A stretch of DNA of 64,000 nucleotides, taken from contig NW_026944389.1 of assembly GCF_033439725.1 (NCBI RefSeq), positions 2,108,001-2,172,000 on the forward strand. The letters are read 5' to 3'. Positions 23,801 through 36,070 of this stretch are shown here, piece after piece. The stretch comes from Neurospora tetraspora (Eukaryota; Ascomycota; Sordariomycetes; Sordariales; Sordariaceae). The notes beneath the pieces were generated by a model. That model was not told the origin of the DNA and made no database searches. It was given only the letters and a program-made list of their open reading frames with translations. The first letter of the stretch is position 1. Each line of letters opens with the position of its first letter. The position numbers and the translations under genes are program-made.

Positions 23801-26115
23801 GTTTAGCGTTCGGGACATGGAACTCCACGTGAACATTCAGTCTAGTCTGGAACCCTCGCCCGCCTCGTTATGATGGAAAGACAAGCTTCAAGACATGTCA
23901 GTTCCAGTGCGGTTGGGTGAGGTGACTGGCGAAGGCGGCATCACCCATTCCATTGCCACCGGGTGTCGGAGTCGGTACCGAGTCGGCACGCTCGCCACTC
24001 CCTTGCGCCATTGCCCTACGTGCCTTGCATTCCGGCGACATGTGGATGGTGTTGACGAGATTGAGATTGTCGAGGCACGGAGGTTGCATTGCGAGATCGC
24101 GTTGTGGTGATGGCCTTCAAAGGCTGTTCGCAGTGTCCCTGGTGATGAGGGACGAGCTCAGTTCATGTCATTGAAAATGAAATTAGGGAGACGTCTACCA
24201 CTGCATGTGTGGCCGTGTGAAGAAGAAAGGAAAACAATACAAAAAAAAAAAAAAAACGTTGAAATGATGATGGCGGCTTGGAAGGAAAGATGGGCATCGG
24301 AGGATTGGAGGGGCCGGCCGATGGAAACGAGCTACCGGTAAGTTACACAGGTGATGGGCCCCTGTCTGTCATTGGTCACTCAGCTCTTTACATAAGATAA
24401 GCTTCTGCTAAGAACTAAGACTTGGACCCACCGCTGCCTTACCGTAACTGCGCATCTGCACTAACAGCACCTAACGTCTTTAATAACCTTTAACCTTCAA
24501 CCTTCGACCCTCAACCCACTTCTATTGACATGCGCACATCTCAGAACAGTCAACAGGCGGGAATAGAGGCACATGACATGTGCATGTCATAAAGCATACT
24601 TGAATTCCATTGCCCAGAAACGAGCACATGCGAACAATGGAAAGTGGGAATATCCACTTGTTAAGCTATAGCATCTTGGGCTATCTCCGAAACCAACCAA
24701 GACGGGGAGGGGGGGAGACACGTCTGGATCCCGGTCATTAAATGGTCTCTCTACAAGCTTCGTTTCTGTTTATTTCCCGTGTGTTACCTTACCGTACACT
24801 TCCCCGACTTTCCCTCGCTTCCAACAACCGTGGACGGCAATCTTGCCAAGGACGAAGGAATGCCAGGACGGGCGCAAGAAACAGAACCTAACCCTCTTTT
24901 TCTCTGTCTATCTGCTGTCTATCTGCTGACCACGGACGGCCAGTGTCTCTGACTTGTCTCTCCTCTCCTTTCCAGCCCGCCTCGAGCCCGCCAACCGAGT
25001 TAACTGAGGTGCTGTCAGGACCCGTGTCGTCCAGTTGTCAAGCGCTGATCCTTCCGAATCAGACAAAGTGTCCCGCGGCCGTACAACGTAGGACCATCTT
25101 TTTCCCTACCCGCCTGCGCAGAGAAATTGCTCTGTCCAGTATTCGTATCATAAAGGCCATCTCCTCGGTCTCAAGGGAGGCAGGCCCATTCCACTTCCAA
25201 CCTGAAGGTAAGCCTAGCGAGCCCACCAGGTACGGTCTTGTACAACCTGTATTCAAGTACAACAGAGTGCCACGACAGGCCGGGAACCTGGAATCCGTCG
25301 TTTGTAATTACCCTAGTCTGTACATTGCCTTACAGCTTACACCACCTACCTTGTAGGCCGACAAATCTAATCTATCATCCTTCCCTCTTCTCCATCCGGA
25401 AGCTTCAGCTTCCCTTCTCTTGCCCACTCTCTTTCCCTCTCTCTCTTATCCCAAGCAATCGCTTCCGATCCGAGCGGCTGGTTTTTGCCGTCGTCCCATC
25501 ATTACACACACAGCTCGCTACCTACCCTGGGACCCAGATTATTCCCCCCGTCCCGTCTTTTGGTGTCACCTCGACGACACCGTTCGTCTATTCGCCCGCA
25601 CATCTCTTCAACATCATTGGTCCCTCGCTTTTGGGTGTGTTCGTCCTTCTTGGTCCAGGTCCAGGTCCAGGTCCAGTCCAGTCCGGGTTTTAGTCCGGCT
25701 ACTCGTCAGGACTAGAAGCAGAAAGACGAACGCCTTCAAGGTACTCTCACACCGGGCCAGTGGAACGAATGGGGTTTGCCCTCCTGGAACACTGGAAACA
25801 AGGCGAGATTTCAACCGGCAACAGAACATACCTACCTTACATAGCACGACAGCTTTTTACTCCTCGACCGAGTGTTACGGCTTCTTGAATCTGTATAGGG
25901 CACAGGCTTGGATCGGACCGGAGCTTGATTGCAGCTCATGGAATACCAGGTCGTCCTTCTCCATGTCTTAGGACCCCGACTTCGACCTTCGCTCCCCTCT
26001 TGCTGCTGGTCGTGCCGGTACTTCTGGTGACAGACATAGCCCTGGACGCTTGCGTCCCCAGTCCGGCTGTCTGTCCGTCTACGACAACGCCAACTCGGGC
26101 CACGCTGCTGCGAAG
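20857..26115. other. 5.3-kb gene-free region
   Basis: The longest gap in the window, between divergent genes. Many short frames exist, none with recognisable similarity, signal peptide or coherent splicing. Composition is near that of the other spacers and it is not AT-rich, so it does not look like RIP-degraded repeat DNA. It includes a 16-bp A run (24241-24256), a telomere-like box (about 24885-24895) and pyrimidine-rich leader-like sequence from about 25360 to 26090. Long 5' leaders or unannotated non-coding RNA are possible. Confidence 0.55.
24241..24256. repeat. poly-A homopolymer (16 bp)
   Basis: Sixteen consecutive A lie in the large non-coding gap. No retrotransposon-like sequence is recognised upstream of it. 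Confidence 0.9.
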
Positions 26116-29100
26116 ATGCGGTTACCCTACCTCTCTTTCGCCGTTTGTCCTGCTGGCTTCCTGCTCTTGTCATCGGTGCCTTCACTTGTCCGCGCAGGTA
26201 CGACAGCGACTACATCACCAGAACCAGTATGGGTTCAACCGTCCGGGGAATGGTATGGCATCGACGGTACCTGGTCAAACTTCATGTTTGCCGTGGGCTC
26301 TCCCGCCCAGATCGTCTATCTCACACCTGCCACTGCCCTATCCGAGACGTGGGTTATTGGGGCCGGCGGTTGCGCATCAGGCCCAGGCAGTAAGTTATTC
26401 CTGCCTTTATACACTACGGTTCCTGATCTAACCACAACGAAAAAGACCAGCCATGTGTGGACGCTCGTGGTGGTGTCTTTGACCATCACATCTCGGAGAC
26501 ATGGCAAACATTGGGGGCGGGTGCTTACGAGCTGGGTATGAACCACATCGGTGTTCAGAGGAATGGCGACTATGGTTTGGATACCGTCGCCTTCGTCGAT
26601 ACAATGGCCAGCTCTGCCACCTCCATTGATGGCGTACTGATTGCTGCTGTCAATGCTACCGAATACTATCAAGGCTACATCGGACTCGGCGTGACTCAAG
26701 GCCGCATAGGCTCTAACGTTACCTACCCTCTCATCACCCAACTCGCCGAAGTGGATGGCATGATTTCCAGTCATAGCTACGGATATACGGCAGGGGCGCA
26801 CTACCGCGACACTACTAGTAAGCACTTGACCCTTATGATCGTCTTAGCCGTATGATAAACTCTTTGAACAATCAGAACTGATTTCATTTAGCAAACGGTA
26901 CACATGCCTCGTTGACCCTTGGGGGCTATGATACATTGAGATTTGTACCACATGATACAACCTTCAGGCTCTACATAGGAAACTCAAACGCGGATCCTAA
27001 TGACCGAGCGCCCACTGTACGACTTCGAGGCCTCACTGCTCAAGTCCCGTCCTTGGACAAGGCGCCTGGGAACTGGACATCGACCTCTCAGACTTTCGTC
27101 GCCATGAACGATTCTATCACCGCCATGATCGATTCGTCAACGCCGTTCCTCTGGCTCCCAACCGAGATTTGCGAACGTATTGCCTCTGCCCTTGACCTGG
27201 TTTGGAGGGAGGACCTTGGTGTTTATGTCTTTGCGAACGGAGGAAGTCAATATCTCAAGTACAAACACATGAAATCCACCGAAGAATTGTCATTCACTTT
27301 TACCGTCTCCAGCTACGATAACAGCGACAACTTCGGTTACCCTCTCAACATGCCAGGAGTGGTCAACATCACCATCCCTCCTGCAGCATTTGCCCAGGTC
27401 CTGCGTTATCCTTGGAAGAACGTTATCAAGTTCAACGAGTCAAGCATACCGTATTTCCCCTTGACACGATCAACAGATGAAACAAACAACAACCAGTATA
27501 TTATAGGCCGAGTATTCATGCAGGAAGCATACATCATCACCAACTACGATAAGGCTACATTTTCTATCCATCAAGCGCTGTTTCCCGACAACTCAGCCAC
27601 CAATCACTCCTTACAGGCTATCGAAAGGCCACCGAATAGTCCTTATCCCGAGGGTCCCTCGGTTAAGAAGTCGACCAAAAAGCCGCTGGGTGTGGGACAA
27701 ACGGTGGCAATCGTGGTTAGTGCTTTTGCGGCTGGCAGTGTGATCGGACTGATTTCGTTCTTGTGTTGCCGGCGAAAATCGAAGGCGAAGAAAAACCAGG
27801 CCCGTAAACAACTGGATCACGGCACGGAGGAAGTTGCCCCGGTACACGACGAACCAGCACAGAGCCCGGTTAGCCGAATGCTGTCGATGTTTGTTGGAAG
27901 GAGGAGGTCAAGGAAGCAATCGACGTCGCAAGAGACGGAGGTGACCATAAGCGAACCTGTTGAGGTCGGTGCGGACGCTCATCATCAGGTGTTCGAACTG
28001 CCGGCCCCCCCTGAGCCGATCGAGTTGGATAACAATGACATTGGAAATGACGACGCCAACCTCGGGCTGGATGGTTCTCGGGACATGAGCGAATATGAAG
28101 CGGCGCGGCGAAAGCTCGAGCGACAACTTCAGGGGCCGGTACCGACCTACACGCCGACAACGGAGCACAACGAGCGTGCTGCTGGATATCCCAACGAGAA
28201 GTCAGCACAGGATGTAACCCCCGTTTATTACCGCCCCAGCGAAGAACCTTCCCCCGGATCGTCGCCTACATACGCCAACACCGACTCCCTCCCCAACTCG
28301 CTGCCATCGCCCTTGTCGCCAAATGCAGACTGGGCGGCCGGTAGAGTGTTCGATCTGCCATCACCAATGACCGTGGCCTCTCCCGTCCGGCTACACCATT
28401 TCCCAACGACGACAGGTTTTGCCGATCCAACATCCGGCCACTCGCCAGTCTCGTTACACTCCCCCCACTCACCTCACACATACCTTCCATCACCAGTGAG
28501 CCCGTCATCCGACTCCAACGGCGGTTCAGGATCCCCTACATCACCAACCGGAGGACCGGTCCCGCTGCCCGGCAGCGCGGCGATACAGCGTACACCCATC
28601 GACCCCATCCACACCCAAATAGTCTGTCTCGGACCGATGCCGGCAAACGTGCGACTACCAGGATCACACCATCCGCATCCGCATCATCGGCCAACTGTGC
28701 CACGCATCATCACGCCCGACGGCCGACTACATCTAGCGGAACAATACGACCAACTTGCAGGAAATGCCGATGCCGATGTTGATGGTCCTCTAAGACGTTC
28801 AGATTCGGTAACCCGCGGTTCTAATGAGACCTTGGGTTCCAACTTTACTATGGAGGAAGAGAGTCGGTTGAGGCAGGTGCAGTTGGCTGCGCAGCGAAGT
28901 GCGGCGGCTCAGCAGCAAGCATCATCGCCGATATCACCAACATCATGTCAACAACATCAACAACAACAACCACAACGACGAGGACGAGAAGCAGACGATA
29001 CCACCAGCCCCACCGACGACTTCCCCAGCAGCCCCCGAAGCATGGAACGAATAGAGGCTGGCTCGGAATTAGTTCATGTTCCGCAAGTGGCTGCGCAGCG

Positions 29101-29128
29101 GTATAGTTGGGAAGCTGAGACTCGATGA
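26116..29128 (+). CDS. membrane protein with degenerate aspartic-protease (A1-like) ectodomain
   Basis: Three exons, 26116-26389, 26446-26817 and 26892-29128, give 960 aa. A signal peptide (about 1-27) precedes a pepsin-like ectodomain of about 400 residues with several N-glycosylation sequons. At the first active-site position, where A1 peptidases have Asp-Thr-Gly, the sequence reads TPATALSETW (residues 70-79) with no Asp. The second site retains Asp296 in IDSSTPFLWLP. A transmembrane helix follows (VAIVVSAFAAGSVIGLISFLCC, about 490-512), then RRKSKAKK and a Pro/Ser-rich cytosolic tail of about 450 residues. A receptor or scaffold role rather than proteolysis is inferred. Intron 1 must end in AAG (26445); the CAG five bases later is out of phase. 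Confidence 0.85.
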
Positions 29129-30140
29129 TATCCATCCATCAATCAACCTCATTCTCAACCCACGACAGTAACATCGTTTGTAACATACACACACACACAC
29201 ACACACATCATACTCGCTCCGACCAACAGACATTCTTAACGAGTTTCTTTTTACTGTACCATCGTATATACATCCGGACGGCGGAGTTTTTGGATCAACG
29301 GGACACGGGAAACGGGACACGGGAAACGGGACAGGGGGTTTATACCATTGGGGGGACGTCGAACGATTTGCGACGATGTCCTGTATTTTTTTGTTTATGA
29401 AAGAGAAAATTGGCGTTTCTTTGGTGGGTTACGTGTGTTTTTTTTGTTTGAGTTGGAAACGTTGAGTTGGGGTTGGATGAGGAGCAGCAGCAGTCAGAAT
29501 AACAAACATTCATGGTATCGACCATGAGGCTGGTGACAGAATATTGCTTATCAGATATGTTGCGGAAGAAGAACAAACATAAGCTGAAAGGGATGTCTGG
29601 GGGGGACTGGATTGTTTTGACGCACAAGAAAGAGCGAGAGGACAGAGTTGAAGAGAGTTGAAGAGAGGGAAGGGGTTGGAAGGCAGGAAAGAATCAAATG
29701 ATTACCAGAATAGCGGAAAAAAAGAGTCAAATTACCATTGCAAATGCGAACCTCGATCAAACTGAATCCTTTTTCCATCACTTTTTACTGGTGATGTGAT
29801 GCAGTAAGATGTTCTTACGGTCGCGAGCACTTCTTCAGATGGGAAAACCAGGCTTCGTTTTCTACCTAGGTACCTGTGTCCAGCGTTTGTATGTACATAA
29901 CTCTAAATCAATTCAATCACCCCTTTTAACAAGCCCCTCTTCGCCTCATACTTCCTCTTCTCATCTGCTTTCGTTTCTCCGCCTTTTCCTTTGCTTTCGT
30001 CCTTTCCTCTTCATCCTCCTCCACTTTCGGTTCCCATCCCATTCCTCGCTCACCTCCCCATGCCAACGATCCCATACCAAACCTCACCAACCAACCAGCC
30101 AACCACCAAACACTCAACAGCCCCTCAGTCCCCCAACCTA
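29129..30140. other. intergenic, convergent 3' regions with simple repeats
   Basis: One kilobase lies between the convergent protease-like and tah18 genes. It contains an (AC)n tract at 29187-29207 and about two copies of a 14-bp unit ACGGGACACGGGAA near 29299-29330. The end near 30050 is C/A-rich. No gene is seen. Confidence 0.6.
29187..29207. repeat. (AC)n microsatellite
   Basis: About ten AC dinucleotides lie some 60 bp after the stop of the protease-like gene, probably within its 3' UTR. Confidence 0.9.
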
Positions 30141-32471
30141 CTACCAAGTCTCCTGCCAATAAACACAATTCTCCCTCCTATCAAACCACCCCTTCGCCTC
30201 CTCCTTGTCACTCACAACCCCACTCACAACCGCCGCATCCTCCAGCGCCTCCCTCACGCTCTTGGGCATCCGTCCACTATTTCCGCAAACGACAATGATG
30301 GGATTCTCCCTCAACAACTTGCCCACCTCCGCAGCATGCTGCCGGATTTGGTGTTGCACGTAGTTCTTGCCTGCGTCGTAGATGCCTGCTGCTCGCTGGA
30401 GGGCCGCGAGTTTGGTTTCTTCTTCTTCTTCGGTAGAGGAAGAGGAGGTGTCGGAGGTGTTGTCCCGGGAGAATGCGGGGTGGACGACCAGGTTGGGTAC
30501 GGGGCGCCATTCGGCCTGGAAGTGGTAATCGGCGGCAGCGTTGCGGCAGCCGAAGAAGAGGAGGGTTGGGCCCATCATCTTCTCCTTGTTCTGGACAAGA
30601 CAACAACGGTCCTGAAGCAAAGCGCGGAACGGAGCAATGCCCGTTCCCGTCGCGACGCCGATGAGCGGTCGCGAGTAGAAGGACAGGTCGTCCATGGCAA
30701 AGGGACTGCTGGGCGGCTTGATGCCGATTTGGATGGTGGTGCCGACGGGCAGGTGGCGGAGGTAGCGCGAGCAGAGACCTTGGCGGGGTTTGCGGATGAT
30801 GGTGCGGTAGTGGACAAGGGCGGCGAGGATTTCGAACTTGTAGACGTTGTCTCGGCCTTGTTCGTTGGAGTTGGAGATGACTTGGTCCTCCTTGACTGTG
30901 GGATCGCCTCCGTTGCAGAGGCTGAATTCGCGGGCGCGGATGATGGGGAACTCGAGGAGTCGGGTGTAGGGGATCTTGACGCCGGGGAAATCCTCAAGGA
31001 CCTCCAGGATGGTTCGGCGCGGGCGAGAGGTGTAATCGTAGAACTCGTCACTGTCACCTCGTTGTGTGAGCTCTTGGAGACGTTCCTTCTCGAGAGGGTT
31101 GGTGGTGTGGTAGGCCATGAACTCGAGGAATGTCCGTTTGGGGACGGCGGTGATGTCGAAGTTGTGCGTCAGGACGTCGCGAACTGTTGCTCCCTGTGGG
31201 AAATGATAGTCTCTTGGCCGAGTGTTCTTTGCCCAGTCAATCTCAATCCTCTGCTCGGCAACCTCACCCCATCCCATCAAGTCGATAAGCTTTTGTACAT
31301 CCTCGGGGTAGTTCTTGGGGTAAATTAGGAGTGTTTGGCCTGCAAAGGATACGGCTCCATTGCGTCCTGGAGCGCGAACTTTGAGTTCAATGTGTCGGAC
31401 GTCTTGCCAGTGGTCCTCTGGAGTCACCCTCTTGTTGCAAACAACTTCCGCTGTGAAAGAGCCGGGTATTGGCAACAATTTGGCTGGTGGGAAATCTGGA
31501 ACTCCAGTTCCATCCTTCTGGCCCGGAGCCTCATTTTCCTGAGAGTCGGTGCTCATCCGCTCAAATTTTGCCGCTAGCTTCTCACCGTCCTCGGCTGGCG
31601 AGAGATGGCCTTCGCCGTTCGTTATTTTGTCCTTGACCGAGCCCAGTCGGATGTTGTACTTTGGTGGAAGTTGAACGTCGTCTGGTATGGGCTCCATGCC
31701 TTCTGGAAGAGGGAACTGTGATAACAGTGACTCTCTCAACTCCTGGTACCAGGGTAGATAGATGCTGTCGAGTCTGTTTTAAGGGCTTGTGTTAGCTAAA
31801 TGAAACAATTACTTGTGGCAGAGCATAGAAGTGCCATGTAAATTTCACTCACCCATTTTCATGTCTCTCGTCAGCCTCGCCAGGTCTGAAGAATTCGGAA
31901 GCCCCAAGTTGCAATAGCCGCACACGAAGCTTCCGCGCTGCCCAGTTGAACCTTTAAGAACGAGAGAAGTCAGTTTCTGGTCCTATGATGGTTTAATGTC
32001 ATGACTGATGCTATTCCAATCCGAGTGTCCAGAGATAACAGGTGTAATCTTACTTTGGATAGGAGCTATCACCAAGTCCAAAGATGGTGAACTTTACAGG
32101 TGCAAGGCAGTTGGTATTGTTGAGCTTTGTGCGTCTAAGGTTTTTCCAGAACGTGGTTGTGTTCTTTGGCATATCACCTTGACCGGTAGTGGAGGTGACA
32201 AAGATGGCCAAAGAGTAGCGCAACAAGTCCGTCTGGCAAGAAGAAAATCAGCATGTATAATACATTGATGAGCACACACAGTGAAACGCACCAACTTGAA
32301 GGCATCCATCTCATCAACAACAGTATTGAAGTGTAATCTTTCAGCCATTTTGGCCAGCTCCATGGCGATTTCCTCTCCATTTCCCGTTTCAGACCCATAG
32401 AGTATGATGATATTTCTCCCCTCTATGGTGGCCGGCTTAGCAACCGAAGCTGCTTCCACGGATTCCCCCAT
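30141..32471 (-). CDS. tah18: NADPH-dependent diflavin oxidoreductase (TAH18/NDOR1)
   Basis: Four exons, 32471-32292, 32232-32054, 31951-31853 and 31773-30141, give 696 aa. The protein passes electrons from NADPH through FAD and FMN to Dre2 for cytosolic Fe-S cluster assembly (family knowledge). The flavodoxin domain carries LYGSETGNGEE (about 25-35), STTGQGD and FGLGDSSYPKF, followed by RPGEADERHENG. The FAD/NADPH half contains REFSLCNGG (the flavin-binding RxYS region), GVATGTGIAPFRALLQDR, GCRNAAADYHFQAEW, VVCGNSGRMPKSVREAL and a C-terminal aromatic end (YWQETW). The C-terminal domain has an acidic Ser/Thr insertion (DTSSSSTEEEEE). Introns are 59, 102 and 79 bp; the second ends in AAAG. Confidence 0.95.
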
Positions 32472-35400
32472 GATCTTCTCTTTAATATGAGTGATTCCTG
32501 GGTTGTGCCAGTAAGTGTTCTAGGCTGTTGGCCAGGATGTATGGTTGAACTTTTTGAGTTCTACCAGATCTACCTCGCAGCCAACCTGTCCAGGTATGAC
32601 TAATATGAGAAAGTTCACCACCCAAAGACGGGTGCTATTTGAGTTCAGGTAGGCAGAACCGGGAGGGTTACAAGAACACAAGAACTCCTCTCCCTTCCGG
32701 GTTAACGTAGGGTTATCTGTGTTGAAGATGGAAAATCACGGGTATGGACGGGTAATTGAACGAGCTCTCAAAAAAAAAGGCCGATAAAAAGGCACTCGAG
32801 GTCTGGGCTTTCCCCACTGCACGAGCCCGCGGATTGTCTTGAACCACCCGTGCGCAACTGACTGCCTCGATTCGGATCACTGGGTACGTCACCCGTGAAG
32901 CTGGGGCGCCCTCGGATAGACAATGTCTTTTCTTTGCGTAGGTTGGCAATTTCTCGCGAACTTACTGGACGTCTGGGTTGATGAGCAAAGAGCTGTAGTT
33001 GGTAGTGGGGCGGGAAGGCCATCGCTGTATCAAGCACAAACATCTCACAGCAGGCTATCGGAGCCCACAGGCGGGGTGGCGCCCCGATCTCGGCCCCCAC
33101 CAAAACCCGGAGCGCCCGGCGCGGGGAAGGGAAGGACACCTCACTGGTCCGGACATACTTAGCACACCACGAAGGACGGGAAGTGGTGCAAGTGACGGTT
33201 TCCGCCAGGTAATTTGGCTCTGATGGAACGCGAGGTCCTGCTAACGTTCGGATTCTAGCTTGTAATCACCTCCCACTTTCCAGTTGAATGACACGGGGAC
33301 GGAGCGCTGGCCAGGCCTTGCACGTTAGCACGGAATGCCAGTTTCGGCCTGTTTCAAGCCTCAAGATAGAAACACCTTTCACCGACCAACCGACCACCTG
33401 CCCTTGCCAACCTTCAACAACATTATTCGTGATGCTTGCTTTGCCATCCCCATCCACGCGTTTTGGAAAGCCTAGTTAACGTAACATTCATAGCTTCCTC
33501 GATGCATAGGCGGTGAACCGCTCGAGTGGTTCTCATCTCCCATTTGCCCCGCATCGTGATTTAGGGGTCCTGCCTTTTGCAAGCGAAAGCCTAGACAGCC
33601 TGGGGACGACTTCAAGCCTCCGCATCCAAGCCGTGCAACGCATGAATGAACCCCGGACAAGTAGACCTGTGCGGATGAGGGGAAATACCGGCATAACCCG
33701 ACACCTTGGGTTGGTACGTACGCAGTCTGTCGGTATGGCCAAGATCACCCCCTTTTTTCCTGTTCACAACTTGAAAGACCCTCGGCCCCCTCCATGGTGG
33801 AGGATCGTGATGATGTTTTGGGGCACGGCTCCAACCCGTTTTTGACAGTGGAGCACAAGTGGAAAGCATCCGCTAGGAACCTGGAAGCGTCTAGAAAGCG
33901 GATGCCACATCCACGTCATTCCGCAACCAAGTGGGAGCCACTTTCGACGCCGAAGCGTGTCATAATCCGGGCGAGCCATCTCGACGCTGTTTCATACCGC
34001 ACCGTCGTCAAAAACCTATCGATTGGATCACACACATCACTTGCTTCTGGCTCACTCCTATTTCAAGGAGCCAATGAGAATGCATGCGCAAACGTTCTTT
34101 GTGCGGCTGAGTGCCGCCCGTCTGTCTCTCGCCGAACGACAACAGCTTCAATCCCGGAAGGCAAGAAGCTCAGGTGGAGTTGAAAGTTAATGGGGCTGCA
34201 GTGGAAACATACACAGTATCGCACACGGTGATATGGACTAGAGTATTTTATACATCACCGCCAGCAACCATCTCACCATGCGAAAGAGCCGAGTTGACAT
34301 CGGATTTTACTCACATTCTGACCATGACCAGAGTCAGGCTGAGTGAAAGAGCGTGCAAAGATACAGTACGTTCTGCAGCTGACCGGGAACTGTGGCCCGA
34401 TATGTCACTACGATAGTTGACCTCGGGGATATATCCCTTTACCGTTCGAAGAGTCAGTGTCACTTGCTTCTCGCTAACCAGGAGCAAGGCCATCTCATAG
34501 CCTCGCCCAGGTGAAGTGTATGCCAGTTTATCCTATATCGATAGTATAGACATTTTGATCTGGTTCAATAGTCGGTCCAGTCGCATTCTCAAACGCTCAC
34601 CCGGTTTCATCTTTAACGTACGATGGAGCGCGAGTCACTTCTGCAGAACTTGAAAGGACATCTGTAAAGGTCGTAGGTTGAGCAGGCTGATCGTGAATGG
34701 CACATGTCACTTGAGATGGAAAGCCATCTTCCCTTCCCAAGCAGCGATCCGATGCAGATGACCTTGCTATTGTAACATGCATACCATCCCACATAGACCT
34801 GTGAAGGGAAAGAACGGGCAGTTGCTCAGCTATAAAAGAAAGCAGGAATCGTTCCTCAACCCACCTCGTTCGTTCTTCCCTTCTTTGACAATTCATAGCC
34901 CTCGCAGCAGCCCGGTAACATTCCCCGGAAAGATCGACTCGGAACGCGCCGTTATCAACGACGGGACAATAGTACTAGCACAAAGCCTCATCAAAGACTC
35001 CGAGTCCGTCAAGCCAAGACACAACACTTCCAAAGACAGGACGCTATATCGGTCTTTCCACGAGTTGTAGGTAAGTTCAAGTTGATAGACTCACCAACCC
35101 TACAACCGCTCCCATCTCCCATCACATCGCATTAACTGCGCCGCACTGTGCTTCCCTGATGCTTGAGCTTCTCCACGCTCCTTTCCCCTTCTGTGGATCC
35201 CAAATGGCAGGACAAGCGGACAGACCTTGGCGTTTGGCAGACCTACGACGATGATGGCGTATCCCTGAGTCGTTGCCACTTGCGAATGTTCAGTGGTTCA
35301 TGTCCGCGCCTCCCCTCATTTCAGCGGGCAGCGCTTGACGCTTGTTGAGGTCGGGTCCGTTGCTGCTGCACCACAGTCCGGGCGGTTGTAACTGTGCCCG

Positions 35401-36070
35401 GTTCGGCCTTCTGTTCACGCAGTGAAGGTGCGTTCGGAGGCGTCGTACATTAAAATCGACGCCCGAGCGGACGGACTGAGCCTGGAAGCCCGGAGTTTGG
35501 CTGTCCAAAAACCCTGGGGGCAAGTGCGCTGACTTGCACCTGCCCACACTGGCCAGGCTGGTACATGCTGCCTACCCCAGTTGGCACTCGTCCGTTGTCC
35601 ACTTCAGCGATTTGGAAGCGTAAAGTGACAACTGGAAGCTGGAACCTGCCTTGCGTCCAGGTGTAGGGCAGGTACTATGGGGACGTACCGGACGTACCTG
35701 GGCCAAAGCCGCCACGCAGCCTTTCGCTTAATTCCCCGAACGGTAGCAAAAAATATTTGAAATTTGGAGCGCGCCGACTCACCAACACCTGATCCTTTCC
35801 TTTCTCTTCCTCTCTTCTTCCCGTCAACCATTCAAGCAATCTGAAGTCCGCTCAACCCACCTTCAACCAAAACCCCCCTCAAGCTATCTAGGGCACCAAG
35901 CTACCCTTCTGACTCCCCCTCAGACCCAGAGTTCAACCTTTCTCGTCCGTGAACGTCCTTACAACACCCCAGGCGCTCATCTCCCTATCCGAACGAGTCC
36001 AACGCTCACGTCACCTCTTGTGGATCACCTACTCCATCCAAGTCAACTTTCGACATCACAATCAATCACC
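32472..36070. other. 3.6-kb divergent intergenic region, tah18 / RRM gene
   Basis: No gene is supported. Open frames of 60-130 codons occur on both strands without family resemblance. The last 300 bp before 36071 are C- and T-rich, fitting the leader of the highly codon-biased RRM gene. The middle part shows no repeats of note. Confidence 0.55.

Noticed and set aside
20857-26115. Possible RIP-mutated transposon
   Set aside because: The interval is not AT-rich and I see no TpA excess, terminal repeats or remnants of transposase or reverse transcriptase.
30061-31328. 445-codon open frame on the + strand
   Set aside because: It lies antisense to tah18 in a mirrored codon frame. Its translation is low-complexity Val/Gly/Asp-rich and has no family signature, while the minus strand encodes an intact diflavin reductase.
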